Shown here in pieces: positions 1 through 7,067 of a stretch of 24,367 bases of DNA. The translations under genes were made by a program, and so were the position numbers. This DNA comes from CAJQGY01 sp964417685 (GTDB taxonomy: Bacteria; Pseudomonadota; Gammaproteobacteria; Magnimaribacterales; D2472), in contig CAYQIT010000012.1 in assembly GCA_964417685.1 (NCBI GenBank), positions 1-24,367 on the forward strand. Direction: 5' to 3'. Numbering within the stretch: position 1 is the first letter of the stretch; each line of letters opens with the position of its first letter. The notes beneath the pieces were generated by a model. That model worked only from the letters and a program-made list of their open reading frames with translations. It did not search any database and had not been told where the DNA came from.

Positions 1-31
1 AGACTGCTATCTATATATCAAAGCTATGCAC

Positions 32-59
32 TCGAAAAAATATTCATTATCTCTATAAT
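32..59 (+). promoter_or_regulatory. putative sigma70-type promoter for the acyl-CoA dehydrogenase operon
   Basis: A perfect TATAAT -10 box lies at 54-59. A 4-of-6 match to TTGACA (TCGAAA, 32-37) lies 16 bp upstream. The predicted transcript would start near 66, about 30 bases before the ATG at 96. The -35 is weak and AT-rich DNA gives such matches by chance, so only the -10 is persuasive. Nothing else was recognised in bases 1-95. Confidence 0.45.
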
Positions 60-95
60 AAGACATCAATCGATCAAAACAGTGGAAAATTTTAT

Positions 96-1286
96 ATGGA
101 AAACTTAGAAAATTTTAGAAGTGAAGTTAAAGCATGGCTTGATGAAAACTGTCCTCCTTCCATGAGAAATGGAGCAGATCCATCAATACCGCATGATGAG
201 GTTTGGGGTGGTAGAAATGCAGAGTACAAAAATCCTGAATCCAAGATTTGGCTAGATAGAATGGGCACCAAGGGTTGGACAATGCCTACTGTCCCAAAAG
301 AGTATGGTGGTGGTGGCTTAAATAAGGATGAAGTTAAGATTCTCAATGAAGAGATGTTTGCCATAGGTGCTAAAACACCTCTATTAAGTTTTGGAATATG
401 GATGTTGGCCCCGGTTTTATTGGAATACGGCTCAGAAGAGCAAAAAAAAGAACATCTTCCAAAAATTATAAAAGGTGAAATTAGATGGTGTCAGGGTTAC
501 TCGGAACCTGGCTCAGGCTCTGATTTGGCTAGCTTAGCTACAAAAGCTGAAGACAAAGGGGATCATTTTATGGTTAATGGTCAAAAGGTATGGACTTCGT
601 ATGCTGATAAAGCAGATTGGATCTTTGCCCTTGTTAGAACTGGCCCCCAAGAGCCAAAGCATGATGGTATAAGTTTCTTGCTCATTGATATGGAAACAAA
701 AGGTGTTTCTACAAAACCGATTACACTTATAAGTGGTAAATCGCCTTTCTGTGAAACATTCTTCGATGATGTTGAAGTTCCAAAGGAAAATATTGTAGGA
801 AAGCTAAATGCAGGATGGGAGATTGCTAAAAAACTTTTACAACATGAAAGAAAGTTTATATCTAATTTTGGTTTAGCTGCTGCTGCAGGAAGCAAGAAAG
901 ATATTATTTCTATTGCAAAAAAACATTTTGGTGAGGTTGATGGAAAAATTGGAAATTCTTTTTTCAGAAGTGAAATTGCTGATCATAAAATAAAGGAGCA
1001 TGCTTTTGGTTTAACACTCAAAAGAGCTGGTGATGAAGGTGGTAAAGCAAGCGCTGTTGCATCTATGTTTAAGTATTATGGAACAGAACATAATAAAAAA
1101 AGACATGAATTAATGATTGCTGCAATGGGCAAGGATGGTGTTGCCTGGGATGGAGATGAATTTGCACAAGAAGATAAAAACTTAACTAGATCATGGTTGA
1201 GGACTAAAGGTAACTCAATTGAAGGTGGAACCTCCGAAGTACAATTGAATGTAATCTCAAAAAGAGTATTGGGTCTTCCAAGCTAA
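96..1286 (+). CDS. acyl-CoA dehydrogenase, large subunit of a putative heteromeric enzyme
   Basis: FAD-dependent acyl-CoA dehydrogenase of 396 residues that would introduce the alpha-beta double bond into an acyl-CoA. The substrate-domain signature WCQGYSEPGSGSDLASL and the VNGQKVWTS strand are family hallmarks. Two possible catalytic bases are visible: Glu251 in LLQHER (the helix-G position used by isovaleryl-CoA dehydrogenase and several bacterial heteromeric enzymes) and Glu376 in IEGGTSEVQ (the medium-chain enzyme position). It is followed after 19 bases by a smaller dehydrogenase, the arrangement of alpha2-beta2 acyl-CoA dehydrogenases such as mycobacterial FadE26/FadE27. It is clearly related to the large subunit at 13843. 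The ATG at 96 fits the family N-terminus; a weak GTGGA at 82-86 may serve as ribosome site. The substrate is unknown. Confidence 0.93.
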   Translation: MENLENFRSEVKAWLDENCPPSMRNGADPSIPHDEVWGGRNAEYKNPESKIWLDRMGTKGWTMPTVPKEYGGGGLNKDEVKILNEEMFAIGAKTPLLSFGIWMLAPVLLEYGSEEQKKEHLPKIIKGEIRWCQGYSEPGSGSDLASLATKAEDKGDHFMVNGQKVWTSYADKADWIFALVRTGPQEPKHDGISFLLIDMETKGVSTKPITLISGKSPFCETFFDDVEVPKENIVGKLNAGWEIAKKLLQHERKFISNFGLAAAAGSKKDIISIAKKHFGEVDGKIGNSFFRSEIADHKIKEHAFGLTLKRAGDEGGKASAVASMFKYYGTEHNKKRHELMIAAMGKDGVAWDGDEFAQEDKNLTRSWLRTKGNSIEGGTSEVQLNVISKRVLGLPS

Positions 1287-1305
1287 GAATAACAAGGTAA
1301 ATATA

Positions 1306-2445
1306 ATGAAATTAGTACTAAATGAAGAACAACAGTTTTTGAAAGATACTGCAAAAAACTTTGCAGCAGAAAGAACTCCCATTAATCATTTTAGGAATCT
1401 TCGAGATTCAAAAGATTCACTTCTATGGGACAAAGATGTATGGCAAGAAATGGTGAATCTTGGTTGGTCTGGAATATTAATACCAGAAGAATATGGCGGT
1501 TCAGATTTTGGAATAACTGGTATGAGTGTTGTTTTACAAGAATGTGGCAAAACTCTTACTCCCTCTCCTCTCTTTGCTACTGCTGTGCTTGGAGCATACG
1601 CATTAAAAGAATTTGGCAGCGAGGAGCAAAAGTCTAAATATCTGCCATTAATTGCAGATGGCTCAATAACTACTGCAATTGCAATCGATGAATCAAGCCA
1701 TCATGATCCAGCAAATACAGAGCTTGAAGCAAAAGTTTCAAATACAGGGTTTTCGTTAAACGGGAAAAAGCAGCTAGTTGTTGATGGTGCAAGTGCAGAT
1801 TTACTTATAGTGCTTGCTAGAACGTCTGGTGTAAAAGGCGACATAGCTGGATTGACTTTATTTGTTGTTGACTCATCATCAGAAGGAGTTTCAAGAACTA
1901 AGCTTGATATGGCTGATAGCAGAAATTATGCCAATATTGAATTTAATAATGTTGAAGTTGACTCTGCTAGTGTGCTTGGCAGTCAAGAAGCTGGTGGGGA
2001 AGCAATTGAACATATTCTTGATATTGGAAGAATTGCTTTATCAGCTGAAATGCTAGGAAATAGCGAGGCTGCATTCTCAACAACAGTGGATTATTTAAAA
2101 GAAAGAAAGCAGTTTGGGGTTCTTATAGGTACTTTTCAAGCTCTACAACATAGAGCAGCAGAAATGTTTTGTGAAATTGAACTAACCAAATCATCGGTTA
2201 TGGCTGCAATGCAGGGTGCGGATGAAAATTCGAATCAGCTCCAGGTGTTAGCTAGTCTTGCAAAATCAATGGCGGGAGATACCCTTCATCTTGTTTCAAA
2301 TGAAGCAATTCAGATGCATGGTGGAATCGGTGTAACAGATGAATATGATCTTGGTTTCTTTTTAAAAAGAGCCAGAGTTGCTGAGCAGATATTTGGGAGT
2401 GTGAATTTTCATAAAGAGCGATACGCTAATTTAAGTGGTTTTTAA
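1306..2445 (+). CDS. acyl-CoA dehydrogenase, small subunit of a putative heteromeric enzyme
   Basis: A 379-residue acyl-CoA dehydrogenase family protein. The C-terminal FAD-contacting segments are intact: KERKQFGVLIGTFQALQH, then MHGGIGVTDEYDLGFFLKRA. Glutamate is missing at both usual catalytic positions. Helix G reads LDIGRIALSAE, and the C-terminus reads EQIFGSVNFHKE where homo-oligomeric enzymes have EGT. This suggests a structural, FAD-binding partner of the preceding large subunit, as in FadE-type alpha2-beta2 enzymes, rather than an independent dehydrogenase. It lies 19 bases behind its partner in the same operon, and the acyltransferase follows after another 19 bases. The family call is secure; the subunit role is inference. 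Confidence 0.92.
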   Translation: MKLVLNEEQQFLKDTAKNFAAERTPINHFRNLRDSKDSLLWDKDVWQEMVNLGWSGILIPEEYGGSDFGITGMSVVLQECGKTLTPSPLFATAVLGAYALKEFGSEEQKSKYLPLIADGSITTAIAIDESSHHDPANTELEAKVSNTGFSLNGKKQLVVDGASADLLIVLARTSGVKGDIAGLTLFVVDSSSEGVSRTKLDMADSRNYANIEFNNVEVDSASVLGSQEAGGEAIEHILDIGRIALSAEMLGNSEAAFSTTVDYLKERKQFGVLIGTFQALQHRAAEMFCEIELTKSSVMAAMQGADENSNQLQVLASLAKSMAGDTLHLVSNEAIQMHGGIGVTDEYDLGFFLKRARVAEQIFGSVNFHKERYANLSGF

Positions 2446-2464
2446 AAATTAATAAGAAATAAAA

Positions 2465-3352
2465 ATGGTTGGTTTGCTTAGGAGACTTATTGTAGGATCA
2501 ATTACTTTTATATTGATAGTATTTGTATTGTTCATAGGGTTTGGAACTCTAGCTGTATTAAACCTCCCAAGAGTAGTAATACCTTTCAGGACTTTTAAAG
2601 TTCTACTAAGCCATATATCAAATTTTATCGGAGATATAATAGTATTTTGTTGCAGAGTAATTATGTACGTAATGCATCAAAATTCTATGAGAATATATGA
2701 TGAAAATCGATTTGATAAATCTGAATGGTATATCGCTATGTCAAACCATCAATCATGGGCTGATATTTTCATAATCCTGGCTGCAGGAAACTTTAGAATA
2801 CCCTTAATAAAGTTTTTTATGAAAAAAGAACTCTCGTGGATTCCTTTTATATATTTGGCCAATAAAACTCTTAATATGCCTTTTGTAAGCAGGCACAGCA
2901 AAAAGGAAATTGAGGAGAATCCTGAGTTAAGACAAATAGATTATAGAAATACGCTAGATGCATGTAGACGCTTTAAAAGGTCACCCTCAACGGTTTTTAG
3001 TTATGCTGAGGGCACAAGGAATAATCCAGAGAAATATAAAGCACAAAATCCTCCATACAAAAATTTACTTAATCCTAAAGTTGGTGGAATGGCTACTGCG
3101 ATATCCGCTATAGATAATATTGACACTCTTGTAGATTTTTCTTTAATTTATAAATCAGATAAAAGAAGTGCTTGGGCTTTTTTAAATGGAGATATGAAAG
3201 ATGTCAAAGTGATAATAAAAAAATATAAGATCCCTGCTCATCTAAAAAATAAAAACTATGCTGTAGATGAAAAATATAGATCAGATTTTAAAACATGGAT
3301 TGAAAGCATTTGGGAGGAAAAAGATAAAGATATCGAAAGATTAAAGTATTAA
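2465..3352 (+). CDS. PlsC-type 1-acylglycerol-3-phosphate O-acyltransferase family protein (YihG-like)
   Basis: A 295-residue inner-membrane acyltransferase expected to move an acyl group onto a lysophospholipid. The HX4D catalytic motif is NHQSWAD (His95, Asp100), and the substrate-binding EGTR motif is at residues 182-185. A hydrophobic segment at about 8-32 and a second at about 48-70 would anchor it. Length and layout resemble E. coli YihG more than the shorter soluble-looking PlsC. It is the third gene of the dehydrogenase operon, which may reflect only a loose lipid theme. Its last 12 bases overlap the convergent rraA gene. Confidence 0.88.
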   Translation: MVGLLRRLIVGSITFILIVFVLFIGFGTLAVLNLPRVVIPFRTFKVLLSHISNFIGDIIVFCCRVIMYVMHQNSMRIYDENRFDKSEWYIAMSNHQSWADIFIILAAGNFRIPLIKFFMKKELSWIPFIYLANKTLNMPFVSRHSKKEIEENPELRQIDYRNTLDACRRFKRSPSTVFSYAEGTRNNPEKYKAQNPPYKNLLNPKVGGMATAISAIDNIDTLVDFSLIYKSDKRSAWAFLNGDMKDVKVIIKKYKIPAHLKNKNYAVDEKYRSDFKTWIESIWEEKDKDIERLKY

Positions 3353-3829
3353 CTGCTTTTTACTTACAATCCAGCCATTAGAATCTGCATAAACCCACAT
3401 ACCAGGTTTTATATCTACTCCATCAAAATATATTTCAACAGATTTCTCGCCAAGCCCCCTCTTCTCTGTTTTTCTTGGAATTGGACCCTTGGCAAAAATT
3501 CCAATTGGGATTGTTTTTAAAACCTCTATATCTCTTATATATCCATTTACAATTATGCCTGACCACCCATTGGTGGCTGCCTTGCTTGCAATCTGATCAC
3601 CAATCATTGATACATGCCTGATGCCCTGTGCATTTATTATAAGAACTCTATTATCTCCTTGTTCAGCCAATATCTCCTTAACCATAGAATTATCATCAGG
3701 ACAAAGGACGGTCTCTACTTTGCCATAGAACTTATGAATAGCGCCATAGGACTGATAGGTGCCTAAAGATACTTGCACATCAATTACATACTCATCGCAT
3801 AAATCAGGTGTTGTGAAATCTTTATTCAT
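3341..3829 (-). CDS. rraA: RraA family protein (RNase E regulator or 4-hydroxy-4-methyl-2-oxoglutarate aldolase-like)
   Basis: A 162-residue single-domain protein that aligns along its length with E. coli RraA, from the N-terminal TPDLCDEY (E. coli TSELCDIY) to the C-terminal YADSNGWIVS (E. coli YADNTGIILS). RraA binds RNase E and slows RNA decay. Related proteins are metal-dependent aldolases or decarboxylases. The segment GYIRDIE carries Arg-Asp where E. coli RraA, as I recall it, has Arg-Gln; the Asp is a feature of the aldolase-type members, so an enzymatic role is possible. The gene converges on and overlaps the acyltransferase by 12 bases, and is divergent from the nitronate monooxygenase-like gene. 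The family is certain; the regulatory function is not. Confidence 0.87.
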   Translation of the reverse strand: MNKDFTTPDLCDEYVIDVQVSLGTYQSYGAIHKFYGKVETVLCPDDNSMVKEILAEQGDNRVLIINAQGIRHVSMIGDQIASKAATNGWSGIIVNGYIRDIEVLKTIPIGIFAKGPIPRKTEKRGLGEKSVEIYFDGVDIKPGMWVYADSNGWIVSKKQLIL

Positions 3830-3835
3830 TACTTA

Positions 3836-3866
3836 ATTCTATTACAAATAATCCAAAATTTTTCAA
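3836..3866 (-). promoter_or_regulatory. possible promoter of rraA
   Basis: Reading the minus strand, TTGAAA (3866-3861) is followed 19 bases later by TAGAAT (3841-3836), each a 5-of-6 match to consensus. The spacer is longer than ideal. The predicted start site falls at or next to the rraA ATG (3829), which would make the message nearly leaderless. It shares its -35 bases with the opposing promoter candidate. Confidence 0.3.
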
Positions 3867-3911
3867 TTTAATACAAGTACAGTATTATCTTATGTAGATA
3901 AAAAATTTTGG
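3853..3911. repeat. 11-bp perfect inverted repeat flanking the divergent promoter region
   Basis: CCAAAATTTTT at 3853-3863 is exactly complementary to AAAAATTTTGG at 3901-3911, with 37 bases between. Each arm contains the palindrome AAAATTTT, so the two could also be read as paired binding sites. The arms bracket the candidate -35/-10 elements between rraA and the nitronate monooxygenase-like gene. The right arm runs into the G-rich ribosome site. A regulator-binding role is inference; A/T runs are common in this DNA, but the matching CC/GG ends make chance less likely. Confidence 0.4.
3860..3888 (+). promoter_or_regulatory. possible promoter of the nitronate monooxygenase-like gene
   Basis: TTTTCA (3860-3865) and TATTAT (3883-3888) are separated by 17 bases, with 4-of-6 and 5-of-6 matches to the sigma70 consensus. 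The predicted start near 3895 gives a leader of about 26 bases that includes the G-run. Confidence 0.35.
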
Positions 3912-3916
3912 GGGGG
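3910..3916 (+). promoter_or_regulatory. unusual all-G ribosome binding region
   Basis: Seven consecutive Gs end 4 bases before the ATG at 3921. Part of the run can pair with the anti-Shine-Dalgarno sequence, although spacing is short. It is by far the longest G-run noticed near a start in this AT-rich window. Confidence 0.45.
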
Positions 3917-3920
3917 TAAT

Positions 3921-5078
3921 ATGAAATCACCAATTTGTGAAATGTTTGAAATCGAATTTCCACTTGTGGCATTTAGTCATTGCAGAGATGTTGTTGTAGC
4001 TGTTTCCAAAGCTGGAGGCATGGGTGTTTTAGGTGCGGTTGGTCACACCCCAGAAATGTTAGAGCAAGATCTTAAATGGATAGATGAGCATATAGACGGA
4101 AAGCCATATGGAGTTGATATTCTTGTTCCTAATACATTTGAAGGAAAAGGCTCATCAATGACCTCTGAAGATTTAAGAAATATGATTCCACAAGAATACA
4201 GAGAATTTAGAGCTGATGTTTTAAAAGAATATGATGTTGATGGAGAGTCACTTAGGGGTGGCGAAGAAGCCAAAGATATAGAGATTCAATCAGACTCAAG
4301 GTTTGGTAAGAATTTAAAAGAACAAGGTGCGAAAAAACTTCTTGAAGTTGCTTTTTCTCATCCTATCAAACTTATAGCTAACGCATTAGGTGTTCCACCT
4401 AAATGGATGCTTGATATGGGCAAAGAAAATAATGTCAAAGTTGCAGCACTGCTTGGAGCTAAAGAACATGCTATCAGGCAAGTTGAAGCAGGGGTTGATA
4501 TTTTGGTTGTATCTGGAACCGAGGGTGGAGGACACTGCGGTAGTGTTTCAACTATGGTTCTAATTCCTGAGGTTAAAAGAGCAATCAAAGACATGGGCAA
4601 TGTTCCTATATTAGCAGCTGGCGGAATTGCAACCGGAGAACAAATGGCTGGAATAATGGCCATGGGCGCTGATGGCGTTTGGTGTGCTTCTGTCTTTCTT
4701 CCAACAACTGAAGCTGAAACTTCAGAAAATATAAAGGAAAAAATGGTCAATGCAACATCAAGTCAGACTGTTAGATCAAAAAGCAGGACCGGAAAACACT
4801 CCAGGCAACTCCAATCAGCATGGACTGATGCATGGGAATCTAAAGATGCACCTGAACCATTACCAATGCCACTTCAAACCATGGTTGGTGAACCTGCATT
4901 AGCGATTATCTCAAAGCAAGCCACGCTTGGACACGAAGGGGCAAAAAAACTTGATACTTATTGGGTTGGCCAAGGCATAGGATTAGTAAATGAAACTATT
5001 TCAGCTGGGCAGACTGTTCAAAAATTCAAAGAAGAGTTTATCGAAGGCTACGAGAGAATGAATAGCTTATTTAAATAA
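3921..5078 (+). CDS. nitronate monooxygenase / 2-nitropropane dioxygenase-like flavoprotein
   Basis: A 385-residue FMN TIM-barrel protein of the nitronate monooxygenase family, which also includes FabK-type enoyl reductases. The N-terminal AGGMGVLGAVGHTPE is the first flavin-phosphate loop. The signature GTEGGGHCGSVSTMVLIPEV contains the active-site histidine region, and AAGGIATGEQMAGIMAMGADGV is the second phosphate-binding loop. A lid-like insertion occupies about residues 70-140. Family enzymes oxidise alkyl nitronates, but many members near lipid genes have undefined substrates. The gene is divergent from rraA and ends 7 bases before the convergent msrAB gene, with no hairpin terminator in the gap. 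The family is solid; the reaction is open. Confidence 0.87.
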   Translation: MKSPICEMFEIEFPLVAFSHCRDVVVAVSKAGGMGVLGAVGHTPEMLEQDLKWIDEHIDGKPYGVDILVPNTFEGKGSSMTSEDLRNMIPQEYREFRADVLKEYDVDGESLRGGEEAKDIEIQSDSRFGKNLKEQGAKKLLEVAFSHPIKLIANALGVPPKWMLDMGKENNVKVAALLGAKEHAIRQVEAGVDILVVSGTEGGGHCGSVSTMVLIPEVKRAIKDMGNVPILAAGGIATGEQMAGIMAMGADGVWCASVFLPTTEAETSENIKEKMVNATSSQTVRSKSRTGKHSRQLQSAWTDAWESKDAPEPLPMPLQTMVGEPALAIISKQATLGHEGAKKLDTYWVGQGIGLVNETISAGQTVQKFKEEFIEGYERMNSLFK

Positions 5079-5085
5079 GAATTTA

Positions 5086-6360
5086 TTATGATTTATCTGG
5101 CATAAATTCTAGAACGGTTGCATTAATGCAATACCTTGGAAGACCATTTGGACCATCATCAAACACATGACCCAAATGTATATCTGATGATTTAGATCTA
5201 ACTTCTGTTCTTCTCATACCATATCTATTATCTGGCAGTTCATATGTTGCTCCGTCTACAGGTTTGGTAAATGAAAGCCAGCCAGAGCGAGAAACAAACC
5301 TATCATCAGTATTAAATAAAGGCTGTCCACTTAATTTATCAACAAATATTCCATCAGGAGTATTTTTAAATATCTGATATTCTTTACAGAACCTTGCATC
5401 AGTTCCTTCATTAAATGCCACATCATACGCCTCTGTATTCCCTAGCTTAAATGAGCCTAATGCTTTATAGAATTCTTTCGCATTCATGTAACCTTGATTA
5501 GCAAAAACCTCTTTTCCATTATCAAGAAAAATTATCGTCGGTGTTGCCCAAGTCGGAACAAAAAGGTTTATACCATCAAGCTGATCAGATGTTCTTTTTA
5601 CATATGGAACTGAACCTTGATATGAATTCAAAACATCGTTATCGAACTTATCGCAGTATGGGCAATAATCTTTGGAATCTATAACTAATATTTTTTTTCC
5701 TGAAAGTAAATCTATATTGTCGATTGGGTCTTTAATCTTTTTGTCAAAAACTACACCTGTTGAGAGGTCTGGGCAGTATCCATTAGGGTTTTTTTTAAGA
5801 TAATCTTGGTGATAAGTTTCTGCTTTATAAAATTTCTCTAAAGGTTTTACAGATGTTTGGATTTTTCCATATCCGGCCTCATTAAGAAGATTCTGGTATT
5901 CACTTAACAGCCTATCAATCAAAAGCTTCTGATTGTTATTTGAGTACAGAACTATTGATCTGTATTGGGTTCCAATATCATTCCCTTGTCTATTAAGCTG
6001 AGTAGGATCATGAGATTCAAGATAATGAATAAAAATATCTTCCAGTGCTATTTCATTTGAGTTATATGTGACTTGTACAACTTCTGCAAAATTATTTTTA
6101 TTAAATTTATTTTTGTATTTGGTAATCGATCTATAATTCGGTTGAACTCCTCTGCCATCTGAGTAGCCTGACACAGCATCAATAACACCTGGTAACAGTT
6201 CATAACCTTTTTCGGCACCCCAAAAACACCCAGAGCCAAGAACTATTGATTCGATGTGATTAGTATTAGTTTGATTAGAGTAAGCATGTGTTGAAAATAA
6301 TAATGCAAAAAAGAAGGTATACCGCTTCAAATAATTTTTAACATCCAATCTATTCATCAT
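5086..6360 (-). CDS. msrAB: exported MsrA-thioredoxin-MsrB fusion, methionine sulfoxide reductase
   Basis: Repairs both S- and R-methionine sulfoxide, probably in the periplasm. Numbered from the ATG at 6360 (424 residues), a signal peptide spans about 1-29 (charged start, hydrophobic FFFALLF, then THAYS). An MsrA domain follows with catalytic Cys45 in GCFWG and a later Cys196 in NPNGYC. Next is a thioredoxin-fold domain at about 220-305 with CPYC (Cys233, Cys236) and a WATPT cis-proline loop. Last comes an MsrB domain with catalytic Cys411 in RYCIN and HLGHVFDDGP. The MsrB lacks the zinc-binding CxxC pairs. The frame is open back to 6477, but the start at 6360 or 6357 is preferred because it gives a clean signal peptide and an 8-11-base overlap with the upstream transferase gene. 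Confidence 0.9.
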   Translation of the reverse strand: MMNRLDVKNYLKRYTFFFALLFSTHAYSNQTNTNHIESIVLGSGCFWGAEKGYELLPGVIDAVSGYSDGRGVQPNYRSITKYKNKFNKNNFAEVVQVTYNSNEIALEDIFIHYLESHDPTQLNRQGNDIGTQYRSIVLYSNNNQKLLIDRLLSEYQNLLNEAGYGKIQTSVKPLEKFYKAETYHQDYLKKNPNGYCPDLSTGVVFDKKIKDPIDNIDLLSGKKILVIDSKDYCPYCDKFDNDVLNSYQGSVPYVKRTSDQLDGINLFVPTWATPTIIFLDNGKEVFANQGYMNAKEFYKALGSFKLGNTEAYDVAFNEGTDARFCKEYQIFKNTPDGIFVDKLSGQPLFNTDDRFVSRSGWLSFTKPVDGATYELPDNRYGMRRTEVRSKSSDIHLGHVFDDGPNGLPRYCINATVLEFMPDKS

Positions 6361-6967
6361 GCTTATAGCTTGCAGCTTTCTTAAAAGCTTCCCTTTCAAA
6401 GAGCATATCAGTCCATCTTTTAATATTTGGTTTAAAAGCTTCTTCAATGCCAAGCGCTTTTGCAAGAAATAGCGCATAACTTACGCATATGTCTGCTATT
6501 GTAAATCTACCGCTACAAAGATATTCTCTATCATCAAGAGTTTTTTCAAGCAACTTCAATCTTGCTATAAACCATTTTCTATAGCCTTCAGCAGCTTTAT
6601 CCGCCACACCGACCTCTTGTAACGTATATCTTAGAAAAACAGTTTGAGGAAATGTTAAAGTAGCATCAGAATGAGAAAGCCAATTTAGATAGCTTCCATA
6701 ATCTTCCTCATCAACATTAACTTTTAAATTTGTTGGACCATACTTATCAACAAAATACTGACTCATTCCCACAGACTCTGTCATATGAACCTCTCCATCA
6801 ATCATATATGGAACCGTTCCTAAGATATTTATATCCATAAATTCTTTATGAAGAAATCTAGGAGGGAAAGGCATCATCTCAACCTCATAATCAAGACCCA
6901 TTTCTTCAGCAGTCCATATAGGTCTCATTCCTCTAGAGCCAGCACAACTATATATTTTAATTGTCAT
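6350..6967 (-). CDS. glutathione S-transferase family protein
   Basis: A 205-residue two-domain glutathione S-transferase. The thioredoxin-like N-terminal half (1-80) has the glutathione-binding segment GTVPYMIDGEVHMTES, with the conserved cis-proline and the Glu-Ser pair. The helical C-terminal half contains the family's folding motif region FTIADICVSYALFLA. It would conjugate or reduce using glutathione in the cytoplasm. It is the first gene of a two-gene minus-strand unit whose second gene repairs oxidised methionine, so an oxidative or electrophile stress theme is reasonable. It is divergent from the carboxylase operon across 100 bp. The substrate cannot be told. Confidence 0.88.
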   Translation of the reverse strand: MTIKIYSCAGSRGMRPIWTAEEMGLDYEVEMMPFPPRFLHKEFMDINILGTVPYMIDGEVHMTESVGMSQYFVDKYGPTNLKVNVDEEDYGSYLNWLSHSDATLTFPQTVFLRYTLQEVGVADKAAEGYRKWFIARLKLLEKTLDDREYLCSGRFTIADICVSYALFLAKALGIEEAFKPNIKRWTDMLFEREAFKKAASYKHDE

Positions 6968-7010
6968 AAATTTTTTTAGTTAATTAATCTAATATGATAC
7001 TTTTATTAAT

Positions 7011-7038
7011 TGGTAATATTAATAGTTATATATTACCA
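7011..7038. promoter_or_regulatory. 28-bp inverted repeat, candidate TetR-family operator
   Basis: TGGTAATAT at 7011-7019 is the exact reverse complement of ATATTACCA at 7030-7038, with a 10-base spacer. It lies in the 100-bp divergent region between the glutathione transferase and the carboxylase operon, 29 bases before the ATG at 7068. A weak -10 (TATATT, 7029-7034) with a poor -35 (TTAATT, 7006-7011) overlaps it, so a bound protein would block transcription of the operon. The TetR-family gene at 10654 is the obvious candidate ligand. The repeat is seen; its use as operator is inference. The rest of 6968-7067 shows nothing else clear. Confidence 0.5.
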
Positions 7039-7067
7039 TTAGTTAAATAATCCAAACTATTAAAAGT

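Noticed and set aside
96..895. Open frames on the minus strand opposite the first dehydrogenase gene
   Set aside because: Their translations are low in recognisable motifs and lie opposite a strongly conserved coding sequence; the same applies to other long antisense frames, for example 4043-4750 and 15251-15670.
6361..6477. In-frame upstream extension of the msrAB reading frame to 6477
   Set aside because: It would lie wholly inside the glutathione transferase gene and bury the signal peptide behind 39 extra basic residues; the ATG at 6360 or 6357 explains the protein better.
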